The notes under the pieces: generated by a model
What the model was told of the DNA's origin: nothing
Databases searched by the model: none
Seen by the model: only the letters and a program-made list of their open reading frames with translations
Part shown: one piece after another, positions 12,525-23,915 of the stretch
How the letters are laid out: each line of letters begins with the position of its first letter
Numbering within the stretch: the stretch's first letter is position 1
Assembly (NCBI GenBank): GCA_036426205.1
Contig: CM071568.1
Span: 229,496,148 to 229,560,147, forward strand
Length of the DNA: 64,000 nt
From: Ascaphus truei
Lineage: Eukaryota > Chordata > Amphibia > Anura > Ascaphidae
Reading direction: 5' to 3'
Position numbers and translations under genes: made by a program

Positions 12525-14435
12525 ATGCTGCGTTCCTCCACTCGTTCCTCTGAACGCCTCTGGAGGAAGTCTCACACTCTCGCAGACTTCCTTCACTACA
12601 AATTTATGCTATCCTGTTTCAACTCTGCCCTCTCGCAAGCTAAACAAGCCTACTTTTCTGCACTAATCAACATGCACAAGTCTAACCCACGCCGACTGTT
12701 CTCTGTCTTTGATACTCTACTCAAACCACCCTCAGCTGCCTCTCCTTCCTCCATCTCCGCTCAGGACTTTGCTGACTATTTTAAGGAAAAGGTGGAATCC
12801 ATACGGCAGAACATCCCCTCTGTTTCTTCCCCCCATCCTACACCTCTTCCTAACTCTCCTCCTGCCTTCCTTGAGTCTTTTTCCACTGTCTCAGAGGAGG
12901 ATGTGTCGCTGTTGATCTCCTCTTCTCCCTCTACCACTTGCCCTCTTGACCCCATTCCCTCCCATCTCCTAAAACCTCTAGCTCCTACTATAATCCCTAC
13001 GCTTACACACATTTTTAACTCCTCCCTCTGCTCTGGAACCTTTCCATCCTCCTTCAAACATGCAACAGTCATACCATTACTCAAAAACAGCAAGCTTGAC
13101 CCTACCTGTCTTTCTAACTATCGACCTGTCTCCCTCCTGCCTTTTGCCTCTAAACTACTTGAACGTCTTGTATTCTCTCGCTTGCTCCATTTTCTCAACA
13201 CCTATTCTCTCCTAGACCCTCTACAATCTGGCTTCCGCACTGCTCACTCCACCGAAACAGCCCTCACCAAAATAACTGACGACCTCCATGCTGCCAAAGA
13301 CAGAGGTCATTACACTCTGCTCATATTACTCGACCTCTCTGCAGCATTTGACACCGTGGACCACCCTCTTCTCCTCCACATTCTCCATACTCTAGGTATT
13401 CGGAACAAAGCTCTATCCTGGATCTCATCCTACCTCTCCCATCGTACTTTTAGTGTCTCTTCTGCTAACACCTCCTCCTCCTCTATTGATCTCTCTGTGG
13501 GGGTACCCCAGGGCTCTGTCCTGGGACCTCTTCTCTTTTCTCTGTACACACTCTCTCTAGGTGACCTAATAACATCTTTTGGGTTTAATTATCACCTCTA
13601 TGCCGACGACACACAAATATACTTTTCAACACCTGACCTTACACCTGCTGTACAAACCAAAGTTTCTGAATGTCTCTCTGCTATATCATCCTGGATGGCC
13701 CTCCGACGCCTTAAACTCAACATGGCTAAAACAGAGCTCCTCATACTTCCTCCCAAACCTGGCCCTACTACCTCCTTCCACATTACTGTTGGAACTACAA
13801 TCATTCACCCAGTAGCCCAAGCACACTGCCTAGGGGTCACACTCGACTCCTCTCTCACATTCGCCCCTCACATTCAAATCATTTCTAAAACTTGTCGCTT
13901 TTTCCTCCGCAATATAACTAAGATACGCCCTTTCCTCTGTTGTTCGACTGCTAAAACTCTGACTCAGGCCCTCATTCTCTCCCGTCTTGATTACTGTAAC
14001 CTCCTGCTGTCTGGCCTTCCTGCCTCTCACCTGTCTCCCCTACAATCTATCCTAAATGCTGCTGCCAGAATCACTCTACTCTTTCCTAGATCTGTCTCAG
14101 CATCTCCCCTCATGAAATCCCTCTCCTGGCTTCCGATCAAATCCCGCATCTCACACTCCATTCTTCTCCTCACTTTTAAAGCTTTACACTCTTCTGCTCC
14201 TCCTTACATCTCAGCCCTAATTTCTCGCTATGCACCATCCCGACTCTTGCGTTCTGCTCAAGGATGTCTACTTTCTACCCCCTTTGTATCTAAAGCCCTC
14301 TCCCGCCTTAAACCTTTTTCACTGACTGCCCCACACCTCTGGAATGCCCTTCCCCTCAGTACCCGACTAGCACCCTCTCTATCCACCTTTAAGACCCACC
14401 TTAAGACACACTTGCTTAAAGAAGCATATGAATAG
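12525..14435 (+). CDS. L2/CR1-superfamily LINE reverse transcriptase ORF
   Basis: The 636-codon open frame encodes the reverse transcriptase half of an L2-type non-LTR retrotransposon, which copies element RNA into DNA at a nicked target. [13 protein letters not shown] lies near residue 268 (first catalytic Asp), [13 protein letters not shown] near 326 and YADDTQIYF near 359 (catalytic DD pair). The C-terminal [13 protein letters not shown] and [11 protein letters not shown] blocks are typical of L2/CR1 elements. The ATG at 12525 is only the first in frame; the natural start was probably upstream, before the endonuclease, where the frame is now broken. The reverse transcriptase is uninterrupted and the catalytic residues are intact, but the element cannot be autonomous without its endonuclease. 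It ends at TAG just before the 3' untranslated region. Confidence 0.9.
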   Translation: MLRSSTRSSERLWRKSHTLADFLHYKFMLSCFNSALSQAKQAYFSALINMHKSNPRRLFSVFDTLLKPPSAASPSSISAQDFADYFKEKVESIRQNIPSVSSPHPTPLPNSPPAFLESFSTVSEEDVSLLISSSPSTTCPLDPIPSHLLKPLAPTIIPTLTHIFNSSLCSGTFPSSFKHATVIPLLKNSKLDPTCLSNYRPVSLLPFASKLLERLVFSRLLHFLNTYSLLDPLQSGFRTAHSTETALTKITDDLHAAKDRGHYTLLILLDLSAAFDTVDHPLLLHILHTLGIRNKALSWISSYLSHRTFSVSSANTSSSSIDLSVGVPQGSVLGPLLFSLYTLSLGDLITSFGFNYHLYADDTQIYFSTPDLTPAVQTKVSECLSAISSWMALRRLKLNMAKTELLILPPKPGPTTSFHITVGTTIIHPVAQAHCLGVTLDSSLTFAPHIQIISKTCRFFLRNITKIRPFLCCSTAKTLTQALILSRLDYCNLLLSGLPASHLSPLQSILNAAARITLLFPRSVSASPLMKSLSWLPIKSRISHSILLLTFKALHSSAPPYISALISRYAPSRLLRSAQGCLLSTPFVSKALSRLKPFSLTAPHLWNALPLSTRLAPSLSTFKTHLKTHLLKEAYE

Positions 14436-14735
14436 CACTGTGGATATTCTGAACACAGGATACATAAAGATTGGCCCCCTGCAGACGCACTTACCAGAAC
14501 TCCCTCCTACTGTCTCTGTACGTTCTCCCTACCTACCAATTAGAATGTAAGCTCCTCAGGGCAGGGACTCCTCTTCCGAAATGTTACTTTTATGTCTAAA
14601 GCACTTATTCCCATGATCTGTTATTTATATTATCTGTTATTTATTTGATTACCACATGTATTACTACTGTGAAGCGCTATGTACACTAATGGCGCTATAT
14701 AAATAAAGACATACAATACAATACAATACAAAGTG
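14436..14735 (+). mobile_element. 3' untranslated region and tail of the L2-type LINE
   Basis: This follows the stop codon. It holds GTAAGCTCCTCAGGGCAGGG, a phrase typical of L2-family 3' ends, then GGCGCTATATAAATAAAG and a tail of about four ACAAT repeats (14712-14731). These elements are recognised at this tail for target-primed reverse transcription. The same end occurs inverted at 10033-10617. Confidence 0.88.
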
Positions 14736-15560
14736 AGGATCGCCCGACACAGTTGAAATCTCATGACCACACGGTTAGTAGAAGGACTTTATTTGGAAAA
14801 AGTCCTCCTCGAGCGACTGAAGAATGCTGAGCTCAAGCACCTACTTGAGGAGACATTACTGACCTGGAGAAAGGACTCCAATCCCAGCGGGACAGAGGGT
14901 TCTTGTTCTCCATCCACTCTCATTCGAGCAGCAGGGATATATCTAGTGAGAGTGGAAGTGGGTTTGGCCGTGGCAAGCCCGAGCTTCCCACAAATAGGGG
15001 AGGTATATACAGTAACAGGGACTTATCACTGTTTGAGAGAAACTGCCTCTAAATCCAGCAGCGTTCTGGTTAATTGCACACAGGCAATCAACCAGACTAC
15101 ACCTGGCTGATTGTGACTTTGAGAAAAAACATGATGTGAGAAACAGGAGAGAGGTTCCTTAGCTCACATTTGAGCTGACATAAGAAGAGCAGAGAAGCCT
15201 GCACACAGACACTGTCTTGAGAACAAAGGCTGTGCTGAGATCAAGTTACCCATACACCCAGAGACCTATATTTCCTGTACACAGAGTACCCAGGAACCTG
15301 CCAGAGACTGACATGGAGGGCCATCAGCTTAAGGTACCTCCTGAGACTTTGGGGTGATAGGCTGGTAATGGGAATATCCCTCCAGTCCTGCAGATAGGGT
15401 CTGGGGAAGTAAGTTAGCCCTTACAAAGGGACAGGGGTTTGATATTTTGTTGTTTTTGTATGTTTTGCCTGGATAAAGGAACAGGCTCAATAAAGCCAAG
15501 ATATTATTGCACCCAAATCGGTCTCCATTATATGAACCTCTGCACACGTCTCTTACAGTA
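14736..15560 (+). other. Unidentified repeat-like segment, possibly an LTR part
   Basis: It begins directly after the LINE tail. A frame of 115 codons (14763-15110) has a charged, leucine-rich start (LEKVLLERLKNAELKHLLEE) that could be a helix but matches nothing I can name. Towards 15490-15560 there is a CTCAATAAAG polyadenylation-like signal followed by TCTCTTACAG, as near the 3' end of some LTRs. I could not find a matching TG start or flanking duplication. Confidence 0.2.
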
Positions 15561-15897
15561 AAATATAGCGGACTACAGTATATTGATACTGGACAACAAT
15601 AAGTTGATATATCTAACTCCCAGCTCACTTCAACAGCTGACTCAATCATAGCCAGTTTTCCCTCTTAACATACGTCACCGGATGAGATCTCACTGCCGCT
15701 AGCGTCTTGTTTTCTCCCCCAAAGCATGAGAATACAGCATCACTACCACTAATAGCAATTATAAACACCCACTGTGGAACACTTACCCGTTAAGTTAAGG
15801 GATGTCAATACTCATTCAGGGATTCTATGTCCAGTAATATCGGTCTAAGCAGCCACAGAGCTGCTGCTTATGTGTGATTTTACACAGCAGCATTAGG

Positions 15898-16087
15898 CTG
15901 CGCTTATAGTGCCGTCAATGGCGACGCGACGTTGCGGCAAAACAAATGTATTGCCGCCGTCGCATGCACTTACAGTTGAAGCGACGCATCGCGATCGCTG
16001 GAAGTCAAGTCAATTTGATTTTTCCAGCGACAGCAGCATGACGTCACCGTCGCCGTCGCATCGCTGTCGCCGGCACTATAAGCGCAG
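15898..16087. mobile_element. Palindromic MITE, 17-bp perfect terminal inverted repeats
   Basis: The left end CTGCGCTTATAGTGCCG (15898-15914) is repeated in reverse complement as CGGCACTATAAGCGCAG at 16071-16087. The interior is unusually CpG-rich (GCGACGCGACG, GCGATCGC, CGTCGCCGTCGC) and partly self-complementary. At 190 bp it has no room for a transposase, so it is a non-autonomous DNA element. No clear target-site duplication is visible, so the superfamily stays open. Confidence 0.75.
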
Positions 16088-16216
16088 TGTGTCTTTTTGT
16101 CCCCATTTATTTTATAAAGTATTTTTTCAAATAAAGATTTTTTTTAGATACTACCATATCACCAATAGCAATACGTGTAGAGGGGACTATATGTACTGTA
16201 TCTGGCAACTTGACAT

Positions 16217-16285
16217 ACTTGAAAACGAGAGGTAACTCTCAATGTATTACTTCCTGGTAAAATATTTTATAAATAAATAAATAAA
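16217..16285 (+). repeat. Short LINE-tail repeat, copy 2
   Basis: Plus-strand copy of the short tail: ACTTGAAAACGAGAGGTAAC, then TTACTTCCTGGTAAAA and TAAATAAATAAATAAA. It is nearly identical to copy 3 at 17292-17355. Confidence 0.8.
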
Positions 16286-17291
16286 CAACGGCGCTATTCC
16301 CCTAAGTAGTCATGGTTCATTCTGACAATATACTGTTATTACTATTGGAGGCAAGTGCACTTTAAATGGGTTCTTGGATACGGCCCCACCTCTGGTAGCT
16401 GACCCACACTCTCTTTTTTTGTACATATAGTACTACTCTAGTGCACCCCTTAGACTATAATATTTGGCAGAGCGGGTGGGTTCATCATTGCTGGTATCTA
16501 ATTCTATTACCAAATAAGGTCCTTCAGCTAAACTGATGTCATTTGATAAGGAACTGCCCATGGCTCGATACAGAGAATAACCTAATATGACATGTCTTCT
16601 GGAAAGATCCAACCTAATCCCATAGCCTCTTCCGGTGGCATCAGCTCTAACCACAGTTGTCTATAGTCACTCAAATGTCAATCAACGGGCCCCACTAGTG
16701 AGAACTCAGCACAGCTGCACTCCCAATAAAACTAAATATATAATCCAAATGTAACTGAATCTATCAGAAAATACCAATTTCAATATTAGATTATCATAGG
16801 CGATATAATATGTATATAAATAACCATTGAAACTATACTGTACTTTGGCATTTTGTCTACATACCGGATTCATTCATATTAATATTATTATTATAATTTG
16901 TTAGTGTGCCATTCATGATACTAAAGAGTGCACTGTTGCGGTCAAGGGAATATGTGGAAATGAGAAGAAGAAATACTGTACCACAAATAGTGTAGTATGT
17001 TCCTTCACATGTAAAGATCCTTGTTAAATCTAGAGAGTTTAAACTCACAATTTTCTTCTCTTGATTTTTGCGCTTGTACCGCAGATAATGCATGATCTCC
17101 GTGGTCAGTCAGTCAGGTCCATTACTTATCCAGGGCCTGGGTTATGAAGAGGAACAACAAGCCAAAAAAAGCACATTGTGCAGTCTGTCTGATCCGTAGT
17201 GTGAAGTGACAGATAAATATAGAAGTATACTCACATTTAGGATGTTTTGTCATTAAGCATGTATGGGACAATACAGGACATACTGTACAGT
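16286..17291. other. Gene-free stretch
   Basis: AT-rich. A minus-strand frame of 73 codons at 16654-16433 has no recognisable family. TACTGTA words are frequent (for example near 16840 and 16970). Confidence 0.4.
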
Positions 17292-17355
17292 ACTTGAAAA
17301 CGAGAGGTAACTCAATGTATTACTTCCTGGTAAAACATTTTATATATAAATAAAT
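17292..17355 (+). repeat. Short LINE-tail repeat, copy 3
   Basis: TACTTGAAAACGAGAGG, then TTACTTCCTGGTAAAA and TATATATAAATAAAT. Same orientation as copy 2, about 1.07 kb downstream. Confidence 0.8.
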
Positions 17356-17911
17356 CCCTCTGACAGGAACCACTCTGTGGGTATTGAATCCTTGAATGAA
17401 GTACCCCAAAATGAATTTTGGGAGAAAGCTACAGTAAGTTAAAAATAGGATATTTTGCCATGTGGAAGGACGTGCCTTTTGAACTTTATGCAGAGTGGGC
17501 CAGAAATGTGAACTTTGATGGCTCATGTAGTAAGAATAGTTTACTGATCAATTGAAGAGTGCTATTTTAGATGCACTTGGGAAGAAGTATAAATATAGTA
17601 CTTGTAAGTACTGTATAGTGCAGCAATTCTATGTAGGATCCATCTGATGGGTGCATGTATTGCTCAAGAGAAGTACGCAGATAGTGCAGATGGTCACCGT
17701 ATAAAACTTTGCGTTAAAACAATAAAATGCGTACTTACAATAAGTACATGCTTTAAAAAATATAAGAAGCATAGAAGGATCATAGATATAGTCTATCAAG
17801 TTCGGGATCCGCTCTGGTCTCGCCGCCTCTATCAATCAGCAGGTCCCTGGCATCTCGTGTCGTTGGCCAGGACTTTCGATTGTGTGCTGGTGTAACCCAT
17901 CCCTCTCGGTC

Positions 17912-18076
17912 AGGAAATACACACTAGCACTGCCTATCATTACTGCAAAGTACTATGGCAGCTGCAAAATACCAGATATACCAGAAATAACTGAGCAGCT
18001 CAGCCGAGGTCACAGGGCCGTGACATGTAATGAAGTGCTGGGGAATGGCACTTGGTTTTGCTTGGTCACCAGAACA
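17912..18076 (+). CDS. Candidate isolated coding exon, family unknown
   Basis: A 165-bp open segment is preceded by a pyrimidine-rich acceptor-like run ending CTCGGTCAG and followed by GTAAGT, a consensus vertebrate donor. It would encode about 55 residues, starting near KYTLALPIITAKYYG and ending WFCLVTRT, with three cysteines and an N-G-T glycosylation sequon just before WFC. That would suit an extracellular domain, but I recognise no family. The frame continues open upstream for a short distance, so the splice sites rather than the frame define it. A chance frame or an old transposon piece is quite possible. No partner exon was found in the window. Confidence 0.22.
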
Positions 18077-18525
18077 GTAAGTCTTGCTACAGCAAAACTT
18101 GCTTTGTTTTAGCCTCTTACTTGTGAAGTCTCATATACCCTTGCAACAGGATCCATTGTGTGTAGGCATGGTTTTTTTAAATGTAAAAGCAGTGTTAAGT
18201 ATGAATGTATGTATGATTAAGACACTGGTAAGGGGAATTAGCCTATTTCTTGCATGTGTTGAATTATCTGATTACCTATATTTACATGAAATCACTATTT
18301 TTTCATGTTTATTTAGATGTAGACACGGTTGCTCCCACTGGCACATTATGGTGGGATATTCTGGGATATTCTGTGTTATACCTGTCATTGAATCCTATGA
18401 AAACTTTGGGATATTCTGCGTCATAATGCAATATTCGGAGTTATCAGTAGGTAGAATTAAGCTGGTTACATCTGTACATGAACTCCACTTTTTCTCACCC
18501 TGTAGTACTGTTATACAGAAAATGT

Positions 18526-18569
18526 ATTTATTTATAAAAATGTTTTACCAGGAAGTAATACATTGAGAA
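18526..18569 (-). repeat. Short LINE-tail repeat, copy 4
   Basis: Minus-strand, more truncated copy: plus-strand TTATTTATAAAAATG then TTTTACCAGGAAGTAA. It abuts the GC-rich patch at 18590. Confidence 0.7.
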
Positions 18570-18589
18570 TACTAATATATCACAGTACT

Positions 18590-18968
18590 AATGGACGCGT
18601 GGCCGTCGCGCTCGTGTCCGTCATGCATGGCCATTGAGCTCATGCATGCGCACAAAATCAGTATTCTAGGCTGCACAGACCTTACACTAAACTTGCATGC
18701 GCACAAGAAGGGATTGTGAACTGCAGCACGCATGCGCAGAAGCCAATTGTCACCCCCACACATGGGCAATATAGCCGATCCTGTGCCCCGGCTCCCCCAA
18801 AATCTCCTCTTCGGCCGGGAGATGCGACTGGGGCTGGCCGTGTCCCTGCACCTCCGCCGGGGGGAGGAGGGAGGAGCTGCTCCGGCAGAATAATCGAGCA
18901 TGTGCACAAGCCTAATAGGTACTGCCCCATTCTCGCGCATGCGCAGAAGGCACCGGCACACCAGCAGC
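18590..18968. repeat. GC-rich patch with repeated GCATGCGCA motifs
   Basis: A sharp GC/CpG-rich island of about 380 bases in AT-rich DNA. GCATGCGCA or a close variant recurs near 18652, 18697, 18730, 18898 and 18937. The last (CGCGCATGCGCA, 18934-18945) is a full match to the NRF1 consensus. It has no convincing reading frame. It may be the promoter part of a transposable element, or the origin point of the adjoining CA repeat. Confidence 0.55.
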
Positions 18969-18971
18969 AGG

Positions 18972-19328
18972 ACACAGAGACCACACACACACACACAGAC
19001 ACACACACACAGAGACATACAAACACTGACACACACACACACACACTGACTGACACACACACACACACACTGACACACACACACACTGACACACACACAC
19101 ACACTGACTGACTGACACACACACACTGACTGACACACACACACTGACTGACACGCACACACTGACTGACATGCACACACTGACTGACACGCACACACAG
19201 ACTGACACACACACACACAGACTGACACACACACACACACACACACACACACATCCACACCCAACAGCACTCTAACACACACACACTAACACACACACAC
19301 ACACACACTGACACACACACTGACATAC
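18972..19328. repeat. Long CA repeat with phased TGACTGA interruptions
   Basis: About 350 bases of (CA)n interrupted regularly by TGA, TGACTGA or AGACTGA, forming a higher-order unit such as ACACACACTGACTGAC. The 236-, 219- and 112-codon Cys/Val/Ser-rich frames on the minus strand are artefacts of this repeat. Confidence 0.95.
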
Positions 19329-22300
19329 ACAAGGAATTCACAGTTACTATAAAGATAGAAGTGCAAATAGCTAAAACATGCGTTCTAAGTCAAAATTGTT
19401 CGCGTTTTGGCACTGAAATTGTGATTTGATTTTTAATTAAAAACAGCACCATCACAAGTACAATTTCTGTGACAAAGGACAAAGAAGTTTCACTTAAAAT
19501 GCACGTGCTCGGCACACACACACTTTTTTTAAATTTACTAACTGAATTGCTCCAGCATCACACTTTCAAATTATTGAAAAATGTATTGCTAATAGTTGGT
19601 TTCTATATCATTTCCACTTGAGCCGGACTTTAATAGTGTGCATTCTTTGTTTCCTTTTCTAATATAAACCCTTTGTGTATAGCATCTGGGATCTTTCATA
19701 AATTATTCCCCCAGTATATTATTATGCTGATTTTTTTAACTCATAGAATTACAGAAACTGACATTCAGTGGTGATGGCATGCAATTTTAATAAACTGGGA
19801 GCTGAAGTGTATTTGAAATGTGTTTTTCCCCCATACATATATACAGTAGAAATAATATACGTGTATGTATTTAGAATAAGGAATTGAACCTCAAATTGCC
19901 ATGTACCTTGCAATCAATCATAGCAGCTTGGTCTTTTGTATTCTGAATATATTAGTTATTCAGTGAACTCAAACATTTCATTTTCTGGATGTCTGTGTAC
20001 TGCAAAAGAATATGCATTTCAAATAACCCCTGCCCCAGGACATAAGCAGTTTAATCTGTCTCTTGCACCCCACACATTTCCCCTTCTTTCTGAAACTAGA
20101 CTTAAAATATACTTCTAAACAGAATTAAATTATAATTGAACCAAAGTATGTCATCCTTCCTTTATTGTGTCAAGCATAAGAAAAATATTTTAGCTTGCAT
20201 CATTGTTAATGATTGCTTCATGGGGAATTGGCAATGACTCACATTTACAAAGATTACTCCATGACTTCATGTACCTTTCATTCTCAATCATAAATAGCCA
20301 TCATTCTTTACACCAAACTCTATACACTTCATGTAGCCAAAATGCTGTATCAGAATTTATTTGGTCCCAGAAGAGATTAAGTAAAAAAAATAAATATAAA
20401 GGAATATAAACACACAGATCTTTGCCGAATTTAGACTAAAGAATAGAGGCTGTCTTTTTATTACATTTACACTTCAACTTATGCTTTGCGATTTATCTGT
20501 TTTGATAAAATATATTCTCTTGTGAAATCAGAAAGGAAGCATAACAATTATATGTATTTCAAAGTTATCATGCTTGGTTAAATATTTGTGAATCTAAAAC
20601 TCTGACAAACACTTTTTTGTTTTGTTTTATCCCTATAGCTACAGTAATGATAATGAGTTTTGCGACAGAACAAAAAAAGTCTATAGGTTTGGAGTACAGG
20701 GATGTCTGTCTTTAATTATCATTTATAAAGACTAGTGTTCTGAACATTTAATTGCATTGGTCAAATGACTGATTTTAAGGGTAATGTTTGGGTAGAATGC
20801 ATGAAAGTTTCCATTGAATTTTATGATGTCTTGTTCGCTGGCAGTCCAAAAAATGAGTATATTTTTATACAGTATACTGTAGACAAGGAAAACTAGGGTA
20901 ATTGTGTGGATTGTAGACATGCTCTATACAGTAGTTAGCTTCTACTGTAATTTTGCCATACACAGGTTTGCATACTGTGGTGGCATCCGTGTTTCCATGG
21001 CTGTTCCCATCTCTTTGAGATAGTTGTCTTTCGTACTGAATGAAAAGTAGTTGTGTGCTTATATGAATTGTATTAGTTGTTTCATAGTTTTTGTGGGTAG
21101 GTGTTGTTGCTCCAGTTATTCTTTCCATGCTGGTATACCATCTTTATGGAGGATGTTGGTGTAAAGTGATTTTTACAAATGATTTTACATACTGTACACA
21201 TGCATAGTAGCCAAGATGGTTCCTTGTTCTGGCACAGGGCCAATAGCAGCTATAGCTTCTTAAGAAGGTCTATGGTGTTCCTGCATGTACTGTAGCTAGG
21301 TGTTTTCTTTACCAGGGGCTTGAGAATGTTTTCTACTTAGCCCGAGCACTTTACCATTATTGTGCCTATCCCTAAAATGATTGGTCATCCTGGGTTCCCT
21401 TCTTTATGTATTTTAGGATGCATAATGAAGGAGTCCAGTTGGGTTCTCCCACATACTGTATATGGGCATTGCTTGCGGAGGGGAGTCACTTAATGATCCC
21501 CTCTATGTTTCTCATGTAAATATAAATGGAATCTTCTAGAAGATTGCAGCTGTGTCTCTCATCATAGAGCTGATTTGCAAAGCTATATTTATGTGTTAAA
21601 GCCCATAGGAAAACATGTCTAGAGTTTCTGGCTATAACTAAGATTGGTTATTGTTCTTCTGAGGTTTGCCAAGTACTAAACTGTCTAAGTGTGTTATGAA
21701 TCATGATTTATAGAGTGCAATAGAACACATGGTTTTAGTTTCATGTTTCTGAGCAAATACAAATTGTAGAATGAATCTGCATTTTAACAACAATTAATAT
21801 ATATTTGCAGTGGATACAAATGATAAATGGGTAATAAAGCAAATAGGATATCGTCATTGATGATGAGGAGTACAGTAATTAGGAAGCTAAGCTTAAAGCT
21901 ATAATAATGATTTTTATACAGTAGTTGCAGTTGCTTTAATGGAGACTTTATCAGCATAGAAATTAAAATAGCTAAAATATTTATAATGTCACCTTAAAAC
22001 AGGTCAGTTTCAGTGGCCTTAATCTCCATATTAATATACCAAAATGTTTCACAATATGTAAGTCTGTTTGCTGTTAACCTCATCTACAGTACAATTAAAA
22101 TATGTTCTTATTTTACTCGCTGTGATTATAAACAATTTACCACGTCAATTAAATGTGCCAATAATGTTTTAATGATGAAGTTTTTAATTTTATTGGGCTG
22201 GTAGATCGTTATTTTGAAGGAGTGATGCCTTAGTAATGTGGTCTCAGTTGGATTGCATGGATTAGTTTAATATGAAATAGATATCAGATATTACAGTCAA

Positions 22301-22439
22301 GCTAAGTATTACAATTCACTGTTAACTTCCTTAACCATATCATGGGAATGAAGGCAGATAGAACAATATTCTTGCTCTTCCATAGTGTAAATATGTGCAA
22401 GAAAAAAGTGCACATATTTATCAATATTAAACCTACTCC
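19329..22439. other. Gene-free, apparently low-copy AT-rich stretch
   Basis: Three kilobases with no supported gene and no internal match to other parts of the window. The 19360-20480 part has mixed, non-simple sequence (for example TTTTAATTAAAAACAGC near 19430). It could hold conserved non-coding DNA or simply old decayed repeats. TACTGTA/TACAGTA words are dense at 20640-22100. Confidence 0.4.
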
Positions 22440-23110
22440 CTTGACAACCTTACTGCTAAGAACACTGCAAAGGTAATCAAGGGGTTAACCCTTACCACCT
22501 TCCTTGGGCGGCCTAACCACTCACCCGGGGGAATTTTTCCCATCACTCACCACCCCAAAGCACCCCCCCCCCCACTAGACTACTGGGTAATATCCCTATG
22601 AGCCAAAAGGGTCAAAAATATGTTACAAATATGTTACAAAATAAATACATTATAATCACATCATTTAAAAAAAAAAATAGCCTTTAAATCCATTGATTGT
22701 CACTGTGGCTATGTACAGTAGGCCCTCAATGGGGGCCTAGATAGCCACATTGGAAATCAAAGTTAAATATAAAAAAAAATTGGATTATTTACCCCAGCCA
22801 GGATGAAGGTCGTCCTCATCGTCATGACTGAAGCCACCCAGGACAAATCCAAAAAATGGCCAATGCCCAACCATAACCCTCCCTCCCCCCCAAAAAAATA
22901 ATCCAAAGCCTAATGGCTAAAACCCCCCACAAAAAAACACAAAAAACAATCTAAAGTCCGATGGCCAAAAAATCAGAATAAATAAAAATCTATCAAACGC
23001 CCGATTGCAAAAAAAATCTTTATCCTCTTCTAGTTGTTGCCCCAATGTGGGTGGTTAGGCTGCCCATGTGGTGGGAGGGGTTAACCCCTAAATTACTTTA
23101 GCAGTTAGTA
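22440..23110. repeat. Repeat with GGGGTTAACCC-flanked arms
   Basis: The left part (AAGGGGTTAACCC near 22480, then GGCGGCCTAACCAC) and the right part (GGTGGTTAGGCTGCCC near 23045, then GGGGTTAACCCC near 23080) are inverted relatives. The same boxes recur at 37500-37610 and 61780-61880 with the palindrome AGCGGTTATTAACCGCT. Between them lie A-rich runs and a 10-base C run. I read it as a non-autonomous mobile element of a family present three times here. Confidence 0.5.
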
Positions 23111-23647
23111 AAGCATTGCACAGCAATGCTTTACTATCGTCTAAGGTGGGTAGGTAGTGTAGTTTTATATTGATATTAACCCCTTTGTAGCCATTTGTTG
23201 TTAGTTAGTCATGGAAACCCATGACTAGTTGACCACTTGGGTTACTGAGGGGATAATATTTACTGTAATGTATTTCAAGTTATATTTTATAATATATTTC
23301 AGGTTGGCTTAGCTTATCTTGCCCATTTATATAAGGGCCAATATAGTGGCCATTGTATACACAAGCAAGACAGGGCTAATGCCAGCTTGGAGTATTTGAT
23401 CAAAAAATGTGGTATATATGGCGTTAATCCCATTCCGATAAATATCAGAATTGATATATGGCATGATCAGGGGAAAAATGCAGTATTATACCTATTTATT
23501 AATGGATCCTATATTTTTAACGGATCCGATTAAAAAAAGCATTATTTTTAGCAGTGCAATGTTGATGTATTGCACTATAAAAATAACACAATTTGTTGGC
23601 CGATAATACCAAATTTTTAGGTTAACAGAGCTTGATGTAGCTAGTAG

Positions 23648-23915
23648 ATGAAAAGAATAGAAAAACAAAGCACTACTTGCACCAGTGCAAGAAAAAATGA
23701 AGAGTTAGGCTGAGTGTGTGCCCATAAAAAAACAATTTATTGGTTCCAAATTAAAAGCAGCTACATGGAGGGGTACACGGGACCCCCACCAACGCGTTTC
23801 GACCGTAGGTCTTTCTCAAGGTGTCTGACACGTGTTTATGGGCATGCACTCAGCCTAACTCTTCATTTTTTCATGCACTGGTGCAAGTAGTGCTTTGTTT
23901 TTCTATTCTTTTCAT
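23648..23915. mobile_element. Fold-back element with about 80-bp inverted arms
   Basis: The left arm 23648-23726 starts ATGAAAAGAATAGAAAAAC. The right arm 23835-23915 is its reverse complement with few differences. The 108-base loop carries the hammerhead-like motif on the minus strand. There is no coding capacity. Confidence 0.8.
23787..23826 (-). ncRNA. Hammerhead-like three-way junction motif (weak core)
   Basis: The minus strand reads closing stem CACC, core TTGAGAA (canonical CTGANGA, two changes), one extra A, hairpin GACC-TAC-GGTC, GAAA, the self-complementary box ACGCGT, one T, and closing GGTG. Both stems pair perfectly. The order is that of a type I hammerhead ribozyme with a minimal stem III. 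The core changes and the extra nucleotide make self-cleavage unlikely in this copy. Confidence 0.3.

Noticed and set aside
18572..19341. 236-, 219- and 112-codon minus-strand frames rich in Cys, Val and Ser
   Set aside because: Products of the CA repeat read in different frames; no domain.
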